DNA from: Ceratopteris richardii
Taxonomy: Eukaryota; Streptophyta; Polypodiopsida; Polypodiales; Pteridaceae
Assembly: GCA_020310875.1 (NCBI GenBank)
Contig: CM035415.1
Coordinates: 193,564,432-193,628,431, forward strand
Length of the DNA: 64,000 bases
Direction: 5' to 3'
Shown here: one piece after another, positions 10,434 through 24,536 of the stretch
Layout of the letters: each line of letters begins with the position of its first letter
How positions within the stretch are numbered: the stretch's first letter is position 1
Program-made: the position numbers and the translations under genes
The notes under the pieces: generated by a model
The model's database searches: none
Told to the model about the DNA's origin: nothing
What the model saw: the letters and a program-made list of their open reading frames with translations, nothing else

Positions 10434-12110
10434 TGCTCTTCCTCAGGAGTACAATATTCCAATATGCCTGTGTGATTGAGATGGTACAAATGCCCAGCTA
10501 GTAACATAAAGTTCCTGCTTTGTAATACTAAGTGTGCATTGTTCCCAACTGTTCTGCAAGGTCCCATGGTTAATAATGGTACTAAAGTCATGACCCACTC
10601 AGGAACACTCTCGACTTTAAAAAAATAAGTGTCTGGCAGGTTGTCATCTAAAGGTGAACTGGGTTCTTTAGACTGAATTCGAGATAAGTGATCTGCTCTC
10701 AAGTGTGTTTTCCCTTTCTGACCACCACTTCAAACTCAAATTCCATTAGCAAAAGAAACCATCTGACTATTCTACCAGTGTGACAAGGTTTATTTACCAA
10801 ATATAATAAAGCTTGATGGTCTACAAAGAACTTAAACTTGTTGGCCAAAAGGTAATGTCTATATTTTTTTACAGCAAATACCATGCCCAATCCCTCTCTC
10901 TCAGTGGTTGTGTAATTTTTTTCTGCTAGATTCAATTGCCTACTAGCATAAGCCACTGGAAAATCTAACTTGCTTCCTTCTATTGGTTGTGCTAACACAC
11001 ATCCTAAAGCATAATTTGAAGCATCCACATGGACATGAAAAAGTTTATCCCATTGAGGTGTTTTCAGAATTGGGGCTGTTACCAAACAAGTTTTTAAAGT
11101 TTCAAAGGCTTGGTCACACTCCTTGGTCCACTCAAACTTTGTAATTAGGGCATATAAGGGTTTGGCTATGTCAGCAAATTTGTGTAAAAATTTCCTATAG
11201 TACCCACAATGTCCCATGAAAGTTTGAAGTTCATTTACACTTGTTGGTCTTGGAAGCTCTATTATGGCCTTTATTTTTTCTCATGAGTTGAAATTCCATT
11301 TTTAGAGACTATGTAACCTAACATTCTTCCTTGTCTTACAAAGAATACACACTTTTCTGGATTTAAACATACTTTGTAGGTGCTGCATTTCCTCAATATA
11401 TTTTCTAAATCCTGCAAGTGATCTTGTCTTTTTAATGAAAAAGTACAAAGATCATCTACATAAATTTCCATTACATTCCTCAGGAACTCTTTGAAGATAT
11501 GATACATCAACCTCTGAAAAGTTGTTGGAGCATTGGTTAACCCAAAGGGCATAACCCTAAAAGCATAAATTCCCCATTCTGCGGAAAATTCAGTTTTATG
11601 TTGGTCTTCCAATGCTATAGGTACCTGGTTGTATCCTGAAAAACCATCTTAAAAACTATAAACATCCTTCCCTGCAACTCTTTCTAGAAGATGATCTATT
11701 ATAGGCAGTTGATAATTATCTCTTATAGTTGCTGCATTTACCTTTTTCAAGTTAATGCATACTCTAAGTTTCCCATTCTTCTTTGGTACCACAACTATAG
11801 GAGATATCCATTCTGTATACTCAATTTCATAGATGAAAATGGCAGCTAATAGCTTGTTAATTTCTTCCTTTATTTTAGTAGAGTATTTATCATTGAATGT
11901 GTAATGTCTCTATTTGCTAGGTTTTGCCTCAGGTGTAATAGGAATCTTATGCTCGCAGATTTTAGGATCAATACCTTTCAAATCCTTATAGCTATAAGCA
12001 AACACATCCCTATAGTTTCTTGCCAAGTTTCTTAGTGCCTCCTCTTCTTGAGATGTCATGTCATCAGCCACTACAATATGTCTTTCTTCTCCCTCTTCCT
12101 GAGTGATCAT
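10434..12110 (-). pseudogene. G1 reverse transcriptase and RNase H
   Basis: Successive minus-strand segments make a Gypsy reverse transcriptase. They carry the palm start (SPIVVVPKKNGKLRVC), the GFSGYNQV region preceded by an internal stop, FGLTNAPTTFQRLM, and the catalytic box YVDD (EIYVDDLCTFS). RNase H follows (HVHVDASN, TTTEREGLG, FFVDHQAL: D, E, D present). The frame is broken by a stop near 11910, another around 11650, one near 11270 and a shift near 10700. The tail (CTPEEEQQ) runs into the E1 insertion and continues at 3988. Catalytic residues are present, but the broken frame makes the gene dead. Confidence 0.92.
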
Positions 12111-12228
12111 GATCTTTTTAGTTTGTTCCTCATTATCATAAGCCTCCCCTTTCTTCTTTTCCCTCTTTGGTTTCCTCTTGAGAAGTAGTCTGTTTTCTAC
12201 TTCATAAGTCTTGAAATTTGCTGGTACA

Positions 12229-12711
12229 TCAAACTGTTGATCTTTGTTTGTTTTCCCCTTGATTTTCTTTTATTTCCTTGTGTTTGTTTTTCTTATACTT
12301 GCCTGAGATTTTATCTTTAATAGCATCTTCAACTTTTACTTCTTCCAAAAATTGAGTCTTCCCTTTTTCTAATATCATTTCTTCTTCTATGTCCTCTTCT
12401 TTTCTGGATACCTTTATCATTTGTATTCCAATATGAAAGACATCATATCCTTCTTCATTTTGAAATTCCACTCCTACATATTCATCACTGGCTAGATCCA
12501 TGGTAGCCAAAATTTGATTCCACCCATAGGGCTCAAATTCCTCATCTTTGAATTGTTGTGGTACATAGTTCTCATCTTGTAACTTCCTTCCTTCCACACA
12601 ATCTTCTCTTCTCAATCTCCTTTTCCTATTGGTAAGATTTCTTATCATATTGCACTTCCATACTGATGATTCAGTTTCATCCTGGTCTTCCATTTTTGAT
12701 TCCTTAGTCAA
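12229..12711 (-). pseudogene. G1 acidic/basic linker between protease and reverse transcriptase
   Basis: 160 codons in the same frame as the protease segment, separated from it only by one TAA at 12715-12717, which is likely a mutated CAA. The sequence is rich in E and K, with no recognised domain. Gypsy elements of this type often have a weakly conserved spacer between protease and reverse transcriptase. Its 3' end is a frameshift or stop before the reverse transcriptase. Confidence 0.65.
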
Positions 12712-12714
12712 CTC

Positions 12715-14124
12715 TTAATTCTGATGTATTTTATACCATTCTTGAGGAGATATGTCACAATAGTGCCCATTTCTTAGATTTACTTTGGTTATTCTTCCTT
12801 TGCTCTGAAGGTATAAGCAATCCTTACCCCAATCTTGCACAATTTGCATTTGTCTCATAAATGGTCTTCCTAGGATAATTTCATATGAAGTGGATTGTGG
12901 GAATTCAACTATAGCAAAGGTATGTTCTATCTCTATTCCACATATGTCCACAATCACTTTTTCCCATATTCCTAGGGGTTTTTTTATGTGTCCATCTGCA
13001 AGTTGCAATCTCATTTTGGTGGGTAATAATTCATTTTTTCCCCATTTTTCCCAAGTTTGTTTAGTCATGATGGCCACTCCTGATCCACTATCCAGAATAG
13101 CTTTGGCCTGGTTTTTACCAAATTGTATTTTTAAGGTTGATTTTCCCTCTTCTCCTTCACAATATCCTCCTAGCTTATCAATGGGAATATACCACAACTC
13201 CTCCATTTCCTGTAGTTGTGGGTGAAGATTTTCTGGTGTTGTTTCCCATTTTTTCATTTGGTTTTGTAAGTGAGGATTTTGTTTCATTAAATCTTCCCAT
13301 GTGGTATGATATAGAATTGTGCATTGTTCATCTATATTCACCTGGAATGTTACTTGTGGGTTTTCTTCCTTGATACTATTTCCTCTTGTTTTTGTTGTCT
13401 CAGATTCCTCAACTGTTTTTTGAGAATTGTCTACTTCCCCCATTTTGAGTTGCACTTCCCGTATGATTTGTTTACACTTCTGCATCCTTTCATGTTCTAA
13501 GTCAAGCATAGGATAAGCCATTGTATGATCAGTAGGGCTTGGTCCCTCTTGAATTCTTCCCTTGTATGCTTTTATTAGAGTGTCTAGACTTTGTGAATTT
13601 CCTATCTCCAACTCGGTTTGTGTCTTCTGAGGAGAAGTACTGTTTGATTGTTCCCTATTTTCTTCTTCCAAATTTTTACCCAATTTTTGTTTCCTTTCCC
13701 ATTTCCCTTTTTGTCTATTTTTCTTCACCTTTGAGATTGAACCTTCATTTTGTTCCTTAGTTGTTCTTTGTTGTTTTGTTTGTGACCTTGTTATAGCATT
13801 TACATTTACTTGGTCAATGTCACTCAATTCTTCTTGTTCCATGATATTGACTGCTTTTAGTGGTATGTTATTAGGTGTGTTTTGTTGTTTTTGAGGATTT
13901 TTTGGGCAATCCTTTATCAAATGCTCCCTGCCACAATCCTTGCAATAAGCTCCCTCTATTCTTAACGTAGGAGGTTGTGGACAGTCTGTAATGAAATGTT
14001 CTCCCCCACACCTATAACAAGTTATCTTTGGTCCCCCTTTGAATTCAGGTTTTTGATTGGACATATAATTATTGGTTATATACATGAAAGTGGTAGTGTC
14101 CATCTCAATTCTTCCATTTCCCAA
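12715..14124 (-). pseudogene. G1 nucleocapsid zinc knuckles and aspartic protease
   Basis: 469 codons. Near the start are two zinc knuckles with short spacing, C-x2-C-x3-H-x4-C (CYRCGGEHFITDC and CKDCGREHLIKDC), which bind RNA. A charged low-complexity stretch follows. The protease is in the last third, with active site AILDSGSGVAIM and flap-side motif EIILGRPFM. It would cleave the Gag-Pol polyprotein in the particle. The frame is open throughout, but the upstream gag is broken and the stop at the end is probably a mutation, so I treat it as part of a pseudogene. Confidence 0.88.
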
Positions 14125-14184
14125 GTCTAGGGCTTGTAATTCTGGTTCTCTTAATTCATAACCTTCCCACTCTTCTTGATATCC

Positions 14185-14789
14185 TTAATTCCATTGATAA
14201 TCTTCCTTGTATGGTGACTTTGTTCTTGAGTTTCCCTCCTCTATTGGTGTGTATTTGATTGGTACCACATTTGTTGGTATAGGAGGTTGTTGCCCAAGCA
14301 CAGGTCTTGGTTTCTCAACATACACTGATTCTCTTTGGCTTCCATAATCTCTCTCCTTTATGGGTTGTTTATTATAGAAGCATTCCTCCCTGGTATGATT
14401 TGTCCATTTCCTCTCTAGTGTATAATATTTGAGTGTTTTTCCTATCTTGCAAATGTGGAGGCTTTTGATATGGACATTGTTGTACCAAATGACTTTCTCC
14501 ACAATTGTAGCATTTTTTATTTGTGTTTTATCCGAGAGTTTATCAAATTGGTTTTGGTGCTTACCTCTAGGGCTTTAGCAATGGCTTGAGCTAATTCTTC
14601 TGCTGGTGGGATTTTGTCTTCATTTGATCTAGGTTGATCAAATGCTAACAGATCTTGGCCTCTGTTATCTTCCAAATCTATTGCTTCTTTTACACAAGCT
14701 CCTAGATCAGGGCATCTCCTATAGTACACTAGGGTCCTTAATTGAGCACTTCTTAATCCTTCTATGAATAGGGATACTTGTCTTGCCAT
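14185..14789 (-). pseudogene. G1 gag, distal part, frameshifted
   Basis: Two frames (14517-14789 and 14185-14502) continue the capsid: VSLFIEGLRSAQLRTLVYYR matches the position of VALFLDGLLSTKLRSYVYLK in the G4 gag. It is followed by a region with PIPTNVVPIKY, similar to NPANVIPVKY in G4. A zinc-knuckle-like segment between them is degraded. At least one frameshift near 14510 and a stop near 14795 separate the pieces. Confidence 0.8.
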
Positions 14790-14798
14790 GGAAGGTAC

Positions 14799-15728
14799 TT
14801 ATTCTTTAGGACATCTTTCAATGTATTGCTTAAATCTCCTCGCTGCCTCTCTGACATTTTCATCTTTTTGTTGTTTAAAACAGTGTATCAGAGTGGCTGT
14901 GCTATGTTTTATTCCAGTCTTTGAGAATTCCCCAATGAAGGCTTCTAGGAAGGATTCAATATCTAGGTACATTTCCTTTCTCAAAGGGATGAACCAAGAT
15001 AATGCAAGTCTTGTTAGGGTTAGACCAAATGCTTCAAATTGAACTTTGTAATCTTCCACCTCCTTAGCTCTAATTAATTGCCTAAACTCTGCAGCATGAG
15101 CATGAGGATCAGAATACCCTTCATATTGATTTTTCATGCATTTGGCTACTTGATATGGTCTAAGCATTCTACCCTGAGGTTGCCAATGATGTCTTCTTCT
15201 TAGTGAAAATTCATTAAATCCTTCTGGTTCCTTTTCAAAAGGATTTGGGGAAGCATGTGTTCTCCTCCCTTGTTGTTGCTCAATACTAGTGTAGTTTTCA
15301 TGTGGTCTTGGTAAGTCTGATTGTCCTACGTTATGTTCCCAAGGTCCTTTGTCAGCACATTGCCCTAAGTCATTTGAATTTTCTAGGTCTTGGGAGAAGA
15401 TGTATACACATCCTTGCCTATCCTCATACCTACCATCTTTGAATTGAGCTACTGGTGTTATGTTCAGGGGAACTTCTAAGTTTCTCAATCTAATGAGAAA
15501 CTTATGCAGTCCATCCTGATATACATAGGTTCCAAACATATTTGTATACATGTATTTGAGGATATTTCTATAATCCCCAGTTTCAATGGGCTCATTTGTT
15601 TTGTTTAAATTTTCCATGTTTTCTTGCCCTAGATTTCTTTTTTGCACTTGCCCTTCCACTGGTATTTCCTTCCTTCCTAAGTCTTGCCTAGTATGTGTGT
15701 TTAATTTGTTCCCATACCTAAGGATCAT
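14799..15728 (-). pseudogene. G1 gag, capsid region
   Basis: 309 codons from MILRYGNKLN. The C-terminal 120 residues (LRPYQVAKCMKN through FGLTLTRLALSWF to FKQYIERCP) are a retrotransposon gag (capsid) domain and align by eye with the G4 gag around residues 340-465. The upstream half includes a short folded-looking domain (VYQDGLHKFLIRLRNLEVPL, GCVYIFSQD) also seen in G4 (TIYVVTS). It ends at a premature stop, and the rest of gag continues in 14517-14789. It would form the particle shell. Confidence 0.87.
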
Positions 15729-15753
15729 TCAATTAATTTTCACAATTCAATGG

Positions 15754-16365
15754 TCAAAATCGTGTTTTTCACGATTTTCTACTCAAAATCGTGTTTTTTC
15801 TTGATTTTTTGCTCAAAATCGTGTTTTTCACGATTTTTTGCTCAACATCATGTTTTTCACGATTTTCTGTTCAAAATCGTGTTTTTCACGATTTTCTGTT
15901 TAGAATCGTGTTTTTCACGATTTTCTGTTCAGGATCGTGTTTTTCACGATTTTCTGTTGAGAATCGTGTTTTTCACGATTTTCTGTTCAGAATCGTGTTT
16001 TGCACGATTTTCTGTTCAAAATCGTGTTTTTCACGATTTTCTGTTCAAAATCGTGTTTTTCACAATTTTTTGCTCAGAATCGTGTTTTTCACGATTTTCT
16101 GTTCAAAATCGTGTTTATTACGATTTTCTGTTCCAAATCGTGTTTATTACGATTTTGTGTTCAAAATCGTATTTATCACGATTTTCTGTTCAAAATCGTG
16201 TTTTTCACGATTTTGTGTTCAAAATCGTGTTTTTCACGATTTTGTGTTCAAAATCCTATTTTTCACGATTTTCTACTCAAAATCATGTTTTTCCCGATTT
16301 TGTGCTCAAAATCGTATTTTTCACGATTTTGTGCTCAAAATCGTGTTTTTCACGATTTTGTTCCG
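15754..16365 (-). repeat. 21 tandem copies of a 29-bp palindromic unit in the G1 leader
   Basis: Each unit holds AAAATCGTG, five T, then CACGATTTT, joined by CTGTTC-like spacers, so each can fold as a 9-bp stem with a 5-base loop on either strand. I count 21 units with a constant 29-bp period. Substitutions are scattered, some paired. The array lies 5' of gag in the element transcript, and 29 is not a multiple of 3, so it is non-coding. The long + strand frames over it are artefacts. Confidence 0.93.
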
Positions 16366-18151
16366 AGACAATCGTGATTGCTCACAATTGTAAATAACAC
16401 GATTTTCTTATGAAAATCGTGTTCTGGGAATCGCAATTTTGTAATAAATTCAGAGAATCGCGATTTTGTGTCTAACTACAGAATCGCGATTCTGATCATT
16501 TTTTTTTGAAGATTTTAAGGTATTGATTTTCAAGTTTTATTTCTTCTATAGAATCGCCCTATCTAGTTTTTAACATGCAATGAAAAAAAATTAACTAAAA
16601 ATAATATTTTTTCACTGAAAATTAAAGAAACTCAGAATATCGCGATTTCGTGATTTTGGTTATTTCCTACTTTTCTGTGCTTAATGATCATGAAAATCTA
16701 AAGGAATGTAATTAAAATGATATAGAAACCCCTCACCTTGCTTGCTTGATTCAAAAATTCTTCAACACTTATATCTACAGAAGGTCGCGATTCTGTGCCT
16801 GTTCTCTCTCTCTCACTCAAAAAATGACTTTTCCTCTGAAATTCCAGACTTTTATAGTGTTCTCAAAATCGCGACTTTGTGCAATTTTCACTGATTTTCA
16901 CTTTTTTGCCTGTCCAATTTCTTTTTTCCACAATTTTATGGTTTTAATCCTTAATTCTTAATTTTCCATGATTAATCCCTCCCATTGGCTGTTTGATGAA
17001 AATCGTGATTTTGTACTTTTCAACCTTTCTCTATTGATACTCAATTCCCCCTGCTTCTTTGGAATTTAACTTCCCTCACTTTCTCAATATTAATGAAATC
17101 TCTTACAATTACCTTCTCTTCAAAAACCCAAATATGCTGAAAATTCCAGAAAATTCTTCTCCTACAAAAAATCACAATTTTGTGCAAAAAATCGTGTTTT
17201 TTCTGTACTTCTTATTTTGTGCAAATTTGAGTATTCTCTTTTGTTGTTTCCCTTCAATACCCTTTACCAATTGCAATTCAACAGACTCCTGTACTTTTGC
17301 ATCAAAGTCACAACCTTATTCAAAAAATCGCGATTCTGTGCAGAGAATCGTGTTTTTTCTGATTTTCTAGTTTTTTGCAAATTTTTTGTTTTCTTACCAC
17401 CAGATCTCTTCCACACTTTTCAACAAAACTTCAGTCCATCTTCCCAAGAAAAAAGAAATTTGTTTGATTGTTTTAATGAATTTTGTGAATTTTTTTAGTA
17501 TTTTGCCCTAAGTTAAGGTAAACACTTCACTTAGAGTTTCTTGTTTGGTGATCTATTGATCCTGTGTTCCTTGATTGGTTATACTATCTTATGCTTTGGC
17601 TATCAAAATAGTTCATGAGAAAACTTCCCAAAGAAAAATGTGCTAGGAAATGCAAGTATCAAATTCTTGCCAAGATAAACTCAAACTTTTTTTTTTCAAG
17701 ATGCAAATCAACTTTTTCAAGAATAATGCTTTGACTTGGTAAACAAATGGATCTTATCTACTGACATCTAGCTACTCTACTTGACTTTTCCTTAATGCAA
17801 TCATGTCATCTTCCCAAGATCAACAATTTTGCCTAGTACTTGGTCAAAAAGCACTCTAAAAATGCAAGAATAGACACATGTTACCTTGTCTTCAGCTATC
17901 TTGATTCAAATTTTTCCATACCTGCACTTTACTTAAAAAATGAGATGAGCAATTATCAATTTGCAAAAATTTCAGCACTTCAAATTTTAAAAAGATTATC
18001 TATTGTTTTCTTTTCCCAAAAGACAAACAAAGACATCTACCTTTTCATGTTCACATTTCTTGATTAAAGAGTATTACCTTTTCCATGTGTTCATTACCAT
18101 CACAATAGAAGATCCAGCAAGGTCCAACTCCAATGAAGCTTTTGAGTATAC
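16366..18151 (-). other. Rest of the G1 5' leader, with scattered AATCGCGATT-type palindromes
   Basis: AT-rich and non-coding. The palindromic core AATCGCGATT or a near version recurs outside the array, for example near 16455, 16480, 16785, 16868 and 17325, often followed by TTGTG or CTGTG. The same motif occurs within the G1 LTR (near 18490) and in the solo LTR (near 51935). Confidence 0.75.
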
Positions 18152-18169
18152 TCCCCGGCAACGGCGCCA
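18152..18169 (-). other. Primer binding site of G1 (Asp-type)
   Basis: The minus strand reads TGGCGCCGTTGCCGGGGA five bases after the 5' LTR, the primer site known from many non-chromoviral plant Gypsy elements. The same 18 bases occur at 53535-53552 for G4. Confidence 0.93.
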
Positions 18170-18174
18170 AAAAA

Positions 18175-19008
18175 TGTTTGTTATCGATCTTTGGAGTTGT
18201 CCTCTCCAATCATTTAGCATAAAGAATTAACAAAACATCTTTATTTTGTCAATCCTAGAAGTATTCAAGAGACCACAGCCCCTTCTAGATGATAGAATCC
18301 AAGAAATAAGAGAATAATGGTTGAATTTCTGAGAATAGTGAAAATGAAGATGAATTTCTAGGGTTTGGATTATCTTGAGCAAATCTCCACCATTTTCCAC
18401 AATCTTGGTGTCTAATACATGCTATTTTCTCAGCAGAACACAATTATGAAGTCAAAACTCAAAAATATTACTTGTACCATACAGACGAGACAATCGCGAT
18501 TCTATGAAAACAAATGATTTTCATTTCCAGCACCATTCTTCATCAATTTCTCAATCAACACATCAATACTCAGCTCTCTTCATACACATTCAACAGAATT
18601 ACACAATAGAAGCTCACAAATCTCCATGGATACACAAAGAATAGACTCAACAAATCAATGAAACCACACAAAGAGGAGAAAACATGATTTTCAGCAGGAA
18701 ACTCTCTCTATTCACTTGGATAGCATGTAAACAAATGATCAACCAACCCCCTCATAATAGAGGAAATTGTCTTATATACATTTTCAAGTGTCCCTTTTCA
18801 CACTTGAATTTTGGTCCTTTCCTCTATTATTCTAAAAATATGCTATCTAGGAGTTTCCAAAAATTCTAGAAAAATTACATAAAATTCTATTCTACATAAG
18901 GAAGACTCTTCCTTATTTTTACATCAGTTGCATAAGTATTTTTACAAGTTTTTGTCATTTTACAATTATTTTCCATCCAAAATGCTTCAAAAAATACATC
19001 TTCTAACA
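18175..19008 (-). repeat. 5' LTR of G1
   Basis: 834 bp, TGTTTG to AACA on the + strand, followed by GACGT. It matches the 837-bp solo LTR at 51618-52454 along its whole length. A TATA-like run lies on the minus strand near 18771-18778. Confidence 0.94.
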
Positions 19009-19013
19009 GACGT
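19009..19013 (+). other. Target site duplication of G1, right copy (GACGT)
   Basis: Pairs with 3303-3307. Confidence 0.93.
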
Positions 19014-20845
19014 CCTATTGCACATGCAAATATAGGTACTGAAGCTAATGTAGATGGTGTCGAAGATGGTGATATTGTGTAGATTCCTGTTTGTGCTATG
19101 GTTCCTATTGCACCTACTGTAGAAAAAATTTGTTGGGATGGCAGAGATGCTCAAGCACATGCGTTGATAGCTTTGTCTATCAAACATGCCATTATTCCTC
19201 ACATTCGCTCTTGAAAAATAGCTAAGGATGCTTGGGATACACTTAACACATTGTACTAGGATAGGAATGAGGCTCGTGTTGCTTAGCTCTTAAAACAATT
19301 TTAGAGTGAACATATGAATGAAGGTGATTCTATGGATAGTTTTCTGACAAAGATCAAAGATTTCAAAGAGCAGTTGATTTTTGTGGATGAAGTCTTGCTT
19401 GACAATTCACTTGGGCATAGTGTTCTGTATGGCCTTCCTGATTCATACAAGATTTTTGCTTCTACTCTTCATTTGATGATGAAAGGCAATCCAGATGCCT
19501 TATCATATGAGGAGTTAGTCTCTGTTCTATTGCAGTAAGATTAGTCTAGGCAGAACAAGTCCATTATGCATGTTGCAGATCAAGCTTTCCGAGCTAATCA
19601 GAAAAGGGCAAAGGTAAATGGAGATCTTCTACTAGTAAGCAAAAATCTGCTAATTCTCCATAATCAAAGAAGGATGATAGAGACGAGAAGAAAATAGAAA
19701 AGCAGAAATTGTTTTGCAAATACTATAAAGCAAATGATCATTTCATAAAGAGTTTTCCAAAACCGGCTACTAAAAAGGCAAAGAAAAAGAGGCTTGAATG
19801 GTTGTTGTAGAGGCCTCTAAAACAAAAACAAAGTATGCTAATCTAGTGCAAAATGAAGAATGGGTGTTTACTACTATTTGTTGTTTTGACCCATCTTCTG
19901 CGTAACAGTGTATGTTTGTAGTAGATTCAGATGTTTGGTACTTTGATAGTGGGGCAACCAAACATATTACCTTGTAACATAGTTTCTTCACTTCACTTGA
20001 GCCTAATCCTTTAGGGAATACTATCACATGCTCCAACAAATCCTCTTATCTTGTCATGGAAGTTGGTAAGATCATTCTAACTATTGTTGATGGTAGTTCT
20101 TTTACATTGTCAGATACTTTATTTGTGCTAGGGATCAAGAAGAATTTGTTATCAGTTTTAGCTTTAGCCAAGATTGGCTTGGTAGTGGAATTTATTGATG
20201 ACAGATGTACAATTCATGATCTATCAAATGGCGACATGATTATTGCTTCTCGCATTTTAGGTCATGGGCTATATAAGCTCATAGACTATGAAAAATGTGT
20301 GAATGATTCTGCACGTGCAGTACATGATTCTAAGGCTATGTCAGATGCAAAGCTTTGGGATGCACGCTTTCCTCATCTGAATTTTGCTAGTTTGCTATGC
20401 CTGTAGAAATTTGAAATGGTGTCCTCTTCGCCCAAACTTGAAGCACCTGGTAAACATGTATGTGAAGGCTGTATTTTGAGCAAAATGTAGCATTCCTCGT
20501 TCCCAAAAGATGGTTCAATTCGGGTTACTTAGAAATTGCAGCTTGTTCACGGTGATGTCTATGGTCTTATGCAGACACCCTCTTTTGGAAACTATCTTTA
20601 CTTCATGAATTTCATTGATGATTTTTTAAAGCACGCATGGGTATATCCATTGAAAGCAAAGTCAAAAGTGTTTACGTGCTTCAAATAGTTTTTGTTTTTG
20701 GCTAAAAATCTATCAGCATGTAAAATGGGCACCCTCCATTTTGATCGAGGGGAGGAATATATGTCTCCTAACTTTAATGCATTTTTGGCTGAATGTGGGA
20801 TAAAACATTAGTGTATAGTGCCATATAGACAATAGAATGGAGTTG
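19014..20845 (+). pseudogene. E0 gag-pol, second part: gag, protease, integrase start
   Basis: Continues the Copia gag interrupted at 3302. The capsid part (DAQAHALIALSIKHAIIPHIRS, DAWDTLNTLY, DSMDSFLTKIKDFKEQL) is of the UBN2 type. Next are a degenerate zinc knuckle near 19713 (CKYYKANDHF), a protease site (WYFDSGATKHI), the open segment 20056-20406 (LFVLGIKKNLLSV), the integrase H2C2 region (CEGC) and the start of the integrase core (VHGDVYG, FDRGEEYMSP). At least ten stops are present, many TAG or TAA where CAG, CAA or TGG is expected. The frame jumps into LTR sequence near 20845, so reverse transcriptase and RNase H are deleted. Confidence 0.88.
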
Positions 20846-21030
20846 CTATATATGCAGAGGAGGACATTATATGCATAGAGGAGTAGTAAGGAGGAGCTAC
20901 CAAGCCCATACCCCCTCTATTCTCTTGTAGGTATAGCCATAGTCTACTTATAATAGATGTAACTCTTTGTGTACATATCCAAGTCAAGTGATTTAAGGTG
21001 CATTCTATAGCTTATATATGTGTCTTATGT
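20846..21030 (+). repeat. Remnant of the 3' LTR of E0
   Basis: Diverged match to 2549-2720 (CAGAGGAGGACATTA, GGAGGAGCTA, TGTAACTCTTTGTG, CATTCTATAGCTTATATATG). It follows integrase directly, showing a large internal deletion. The match ends near 21025. Confidence 0.8.
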
Positions 21031-21620
21031 TCCTAAGAGGGCATCTTGAAATCAGTTTTACGTGTAGAGAAATTGGTGTATCTTTGTAACCCTAATTTTT
21101 GCATATCCTACATCTTTGGATAGTCTATTTTGTAGAGAGTTGTTGACTAACCTAAATAGATCAATTTGTAGCTTCTCGGAAGACTTATGAACCATACTAA
21201 GTGTGGCTAAGAGATTAGGTGATTTGGATCAGTAAGGAAAGTTGAATCATAGTTTGTAGGGTAGCAAAAATGATGTATGAAGGGACCTAGGTATTGGGTT
21301 CATTTCACTTCTAGTGTGCAAATATGAGAGATCAAATTCCATGAACCATGACCCAACTGTAGAGCTTATCACATAAAATCACACTCGATAGTAGTTTCTT
21401 CCTATTTTTCAAAGGGATATTGAAACTTATAGGGAATGAAATCCTTGAGACATGTAGGATATCATGCCAAAGTTAGCTAGATTTGATCATAACATCAAAG
21501 GAAGGCATTGAAGTGATGAAGATACTGCTTTGCACGGTTGTAAATTTTACAACCAAGACAAAATGGAACATTACACCTTTATCCATCAAATACATAGAGA
21601 CAGAGAACACACACCAACAA
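21031..21620. other. Unassigned AT-rich DNA
   Basis: No open frame, repeat or motif that I can support. Confidence 0.4.
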
Positions 21621-21621
21621 C

Positions 21622-24536
<2,915 letters not shown>

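Larger units (their letters stand above)
3308..19008 (-). mobile_element. G1: Ty3/Gypsy retrotransposon, degraded, carrying nested Copia E1
   Basis: Minus-strand order is 5' LTR (18175-19008), Asp-type primer site (18152-18169), long repeat-rich leader, gag, protease, reverse transcriptase, RNase H, [E1 insertion], integrase zinc-binding region, and a truncated 3' LTR (3308 to about 3460). It is flanked by GACGT duplications. The primer type and the long leader fit non-chromoviral plant Gypsy elements (Tat/Athila/Ogre group); the precise lineage is inference. The integrase catalytic core and most of the 3' LTR are gone, and the frames are broken, so the copy is inactive. Confidence 0.93.

Noticed and set aside
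12715..12717. Regulated stop-codon readthrough between protease and reverse transcriptase of G1
   Set aside because: Other stops and shifts in the same gene show general decay; the TAA is simply explained as a mutated CAA.
13900..14030. C-x2-C-x3-H-x4-C zinc knuckles in G1 and G4 as a novelty
   Set aside because: The three-residue spacing is already known from plant Gypsy Gag proteins and recurs here as a family trait.
15754..16365. CRISPR-like regular 29-bp repeats
   Set aside because: There are no unique spacers between repeats, the context is a plant retrotransposon leader, and no cas genes are present.
15750..16397. Three overlapping + strand frames of 125-215 codons rich in F, S and C (repeated FFTIF)
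   Set aside because: They are translations of the 29-bp repeat array in its three frames. Because 29 is not a multiple of 3 the same peptide appears in each frame, and the array is leader sequence of an element on the other strand.
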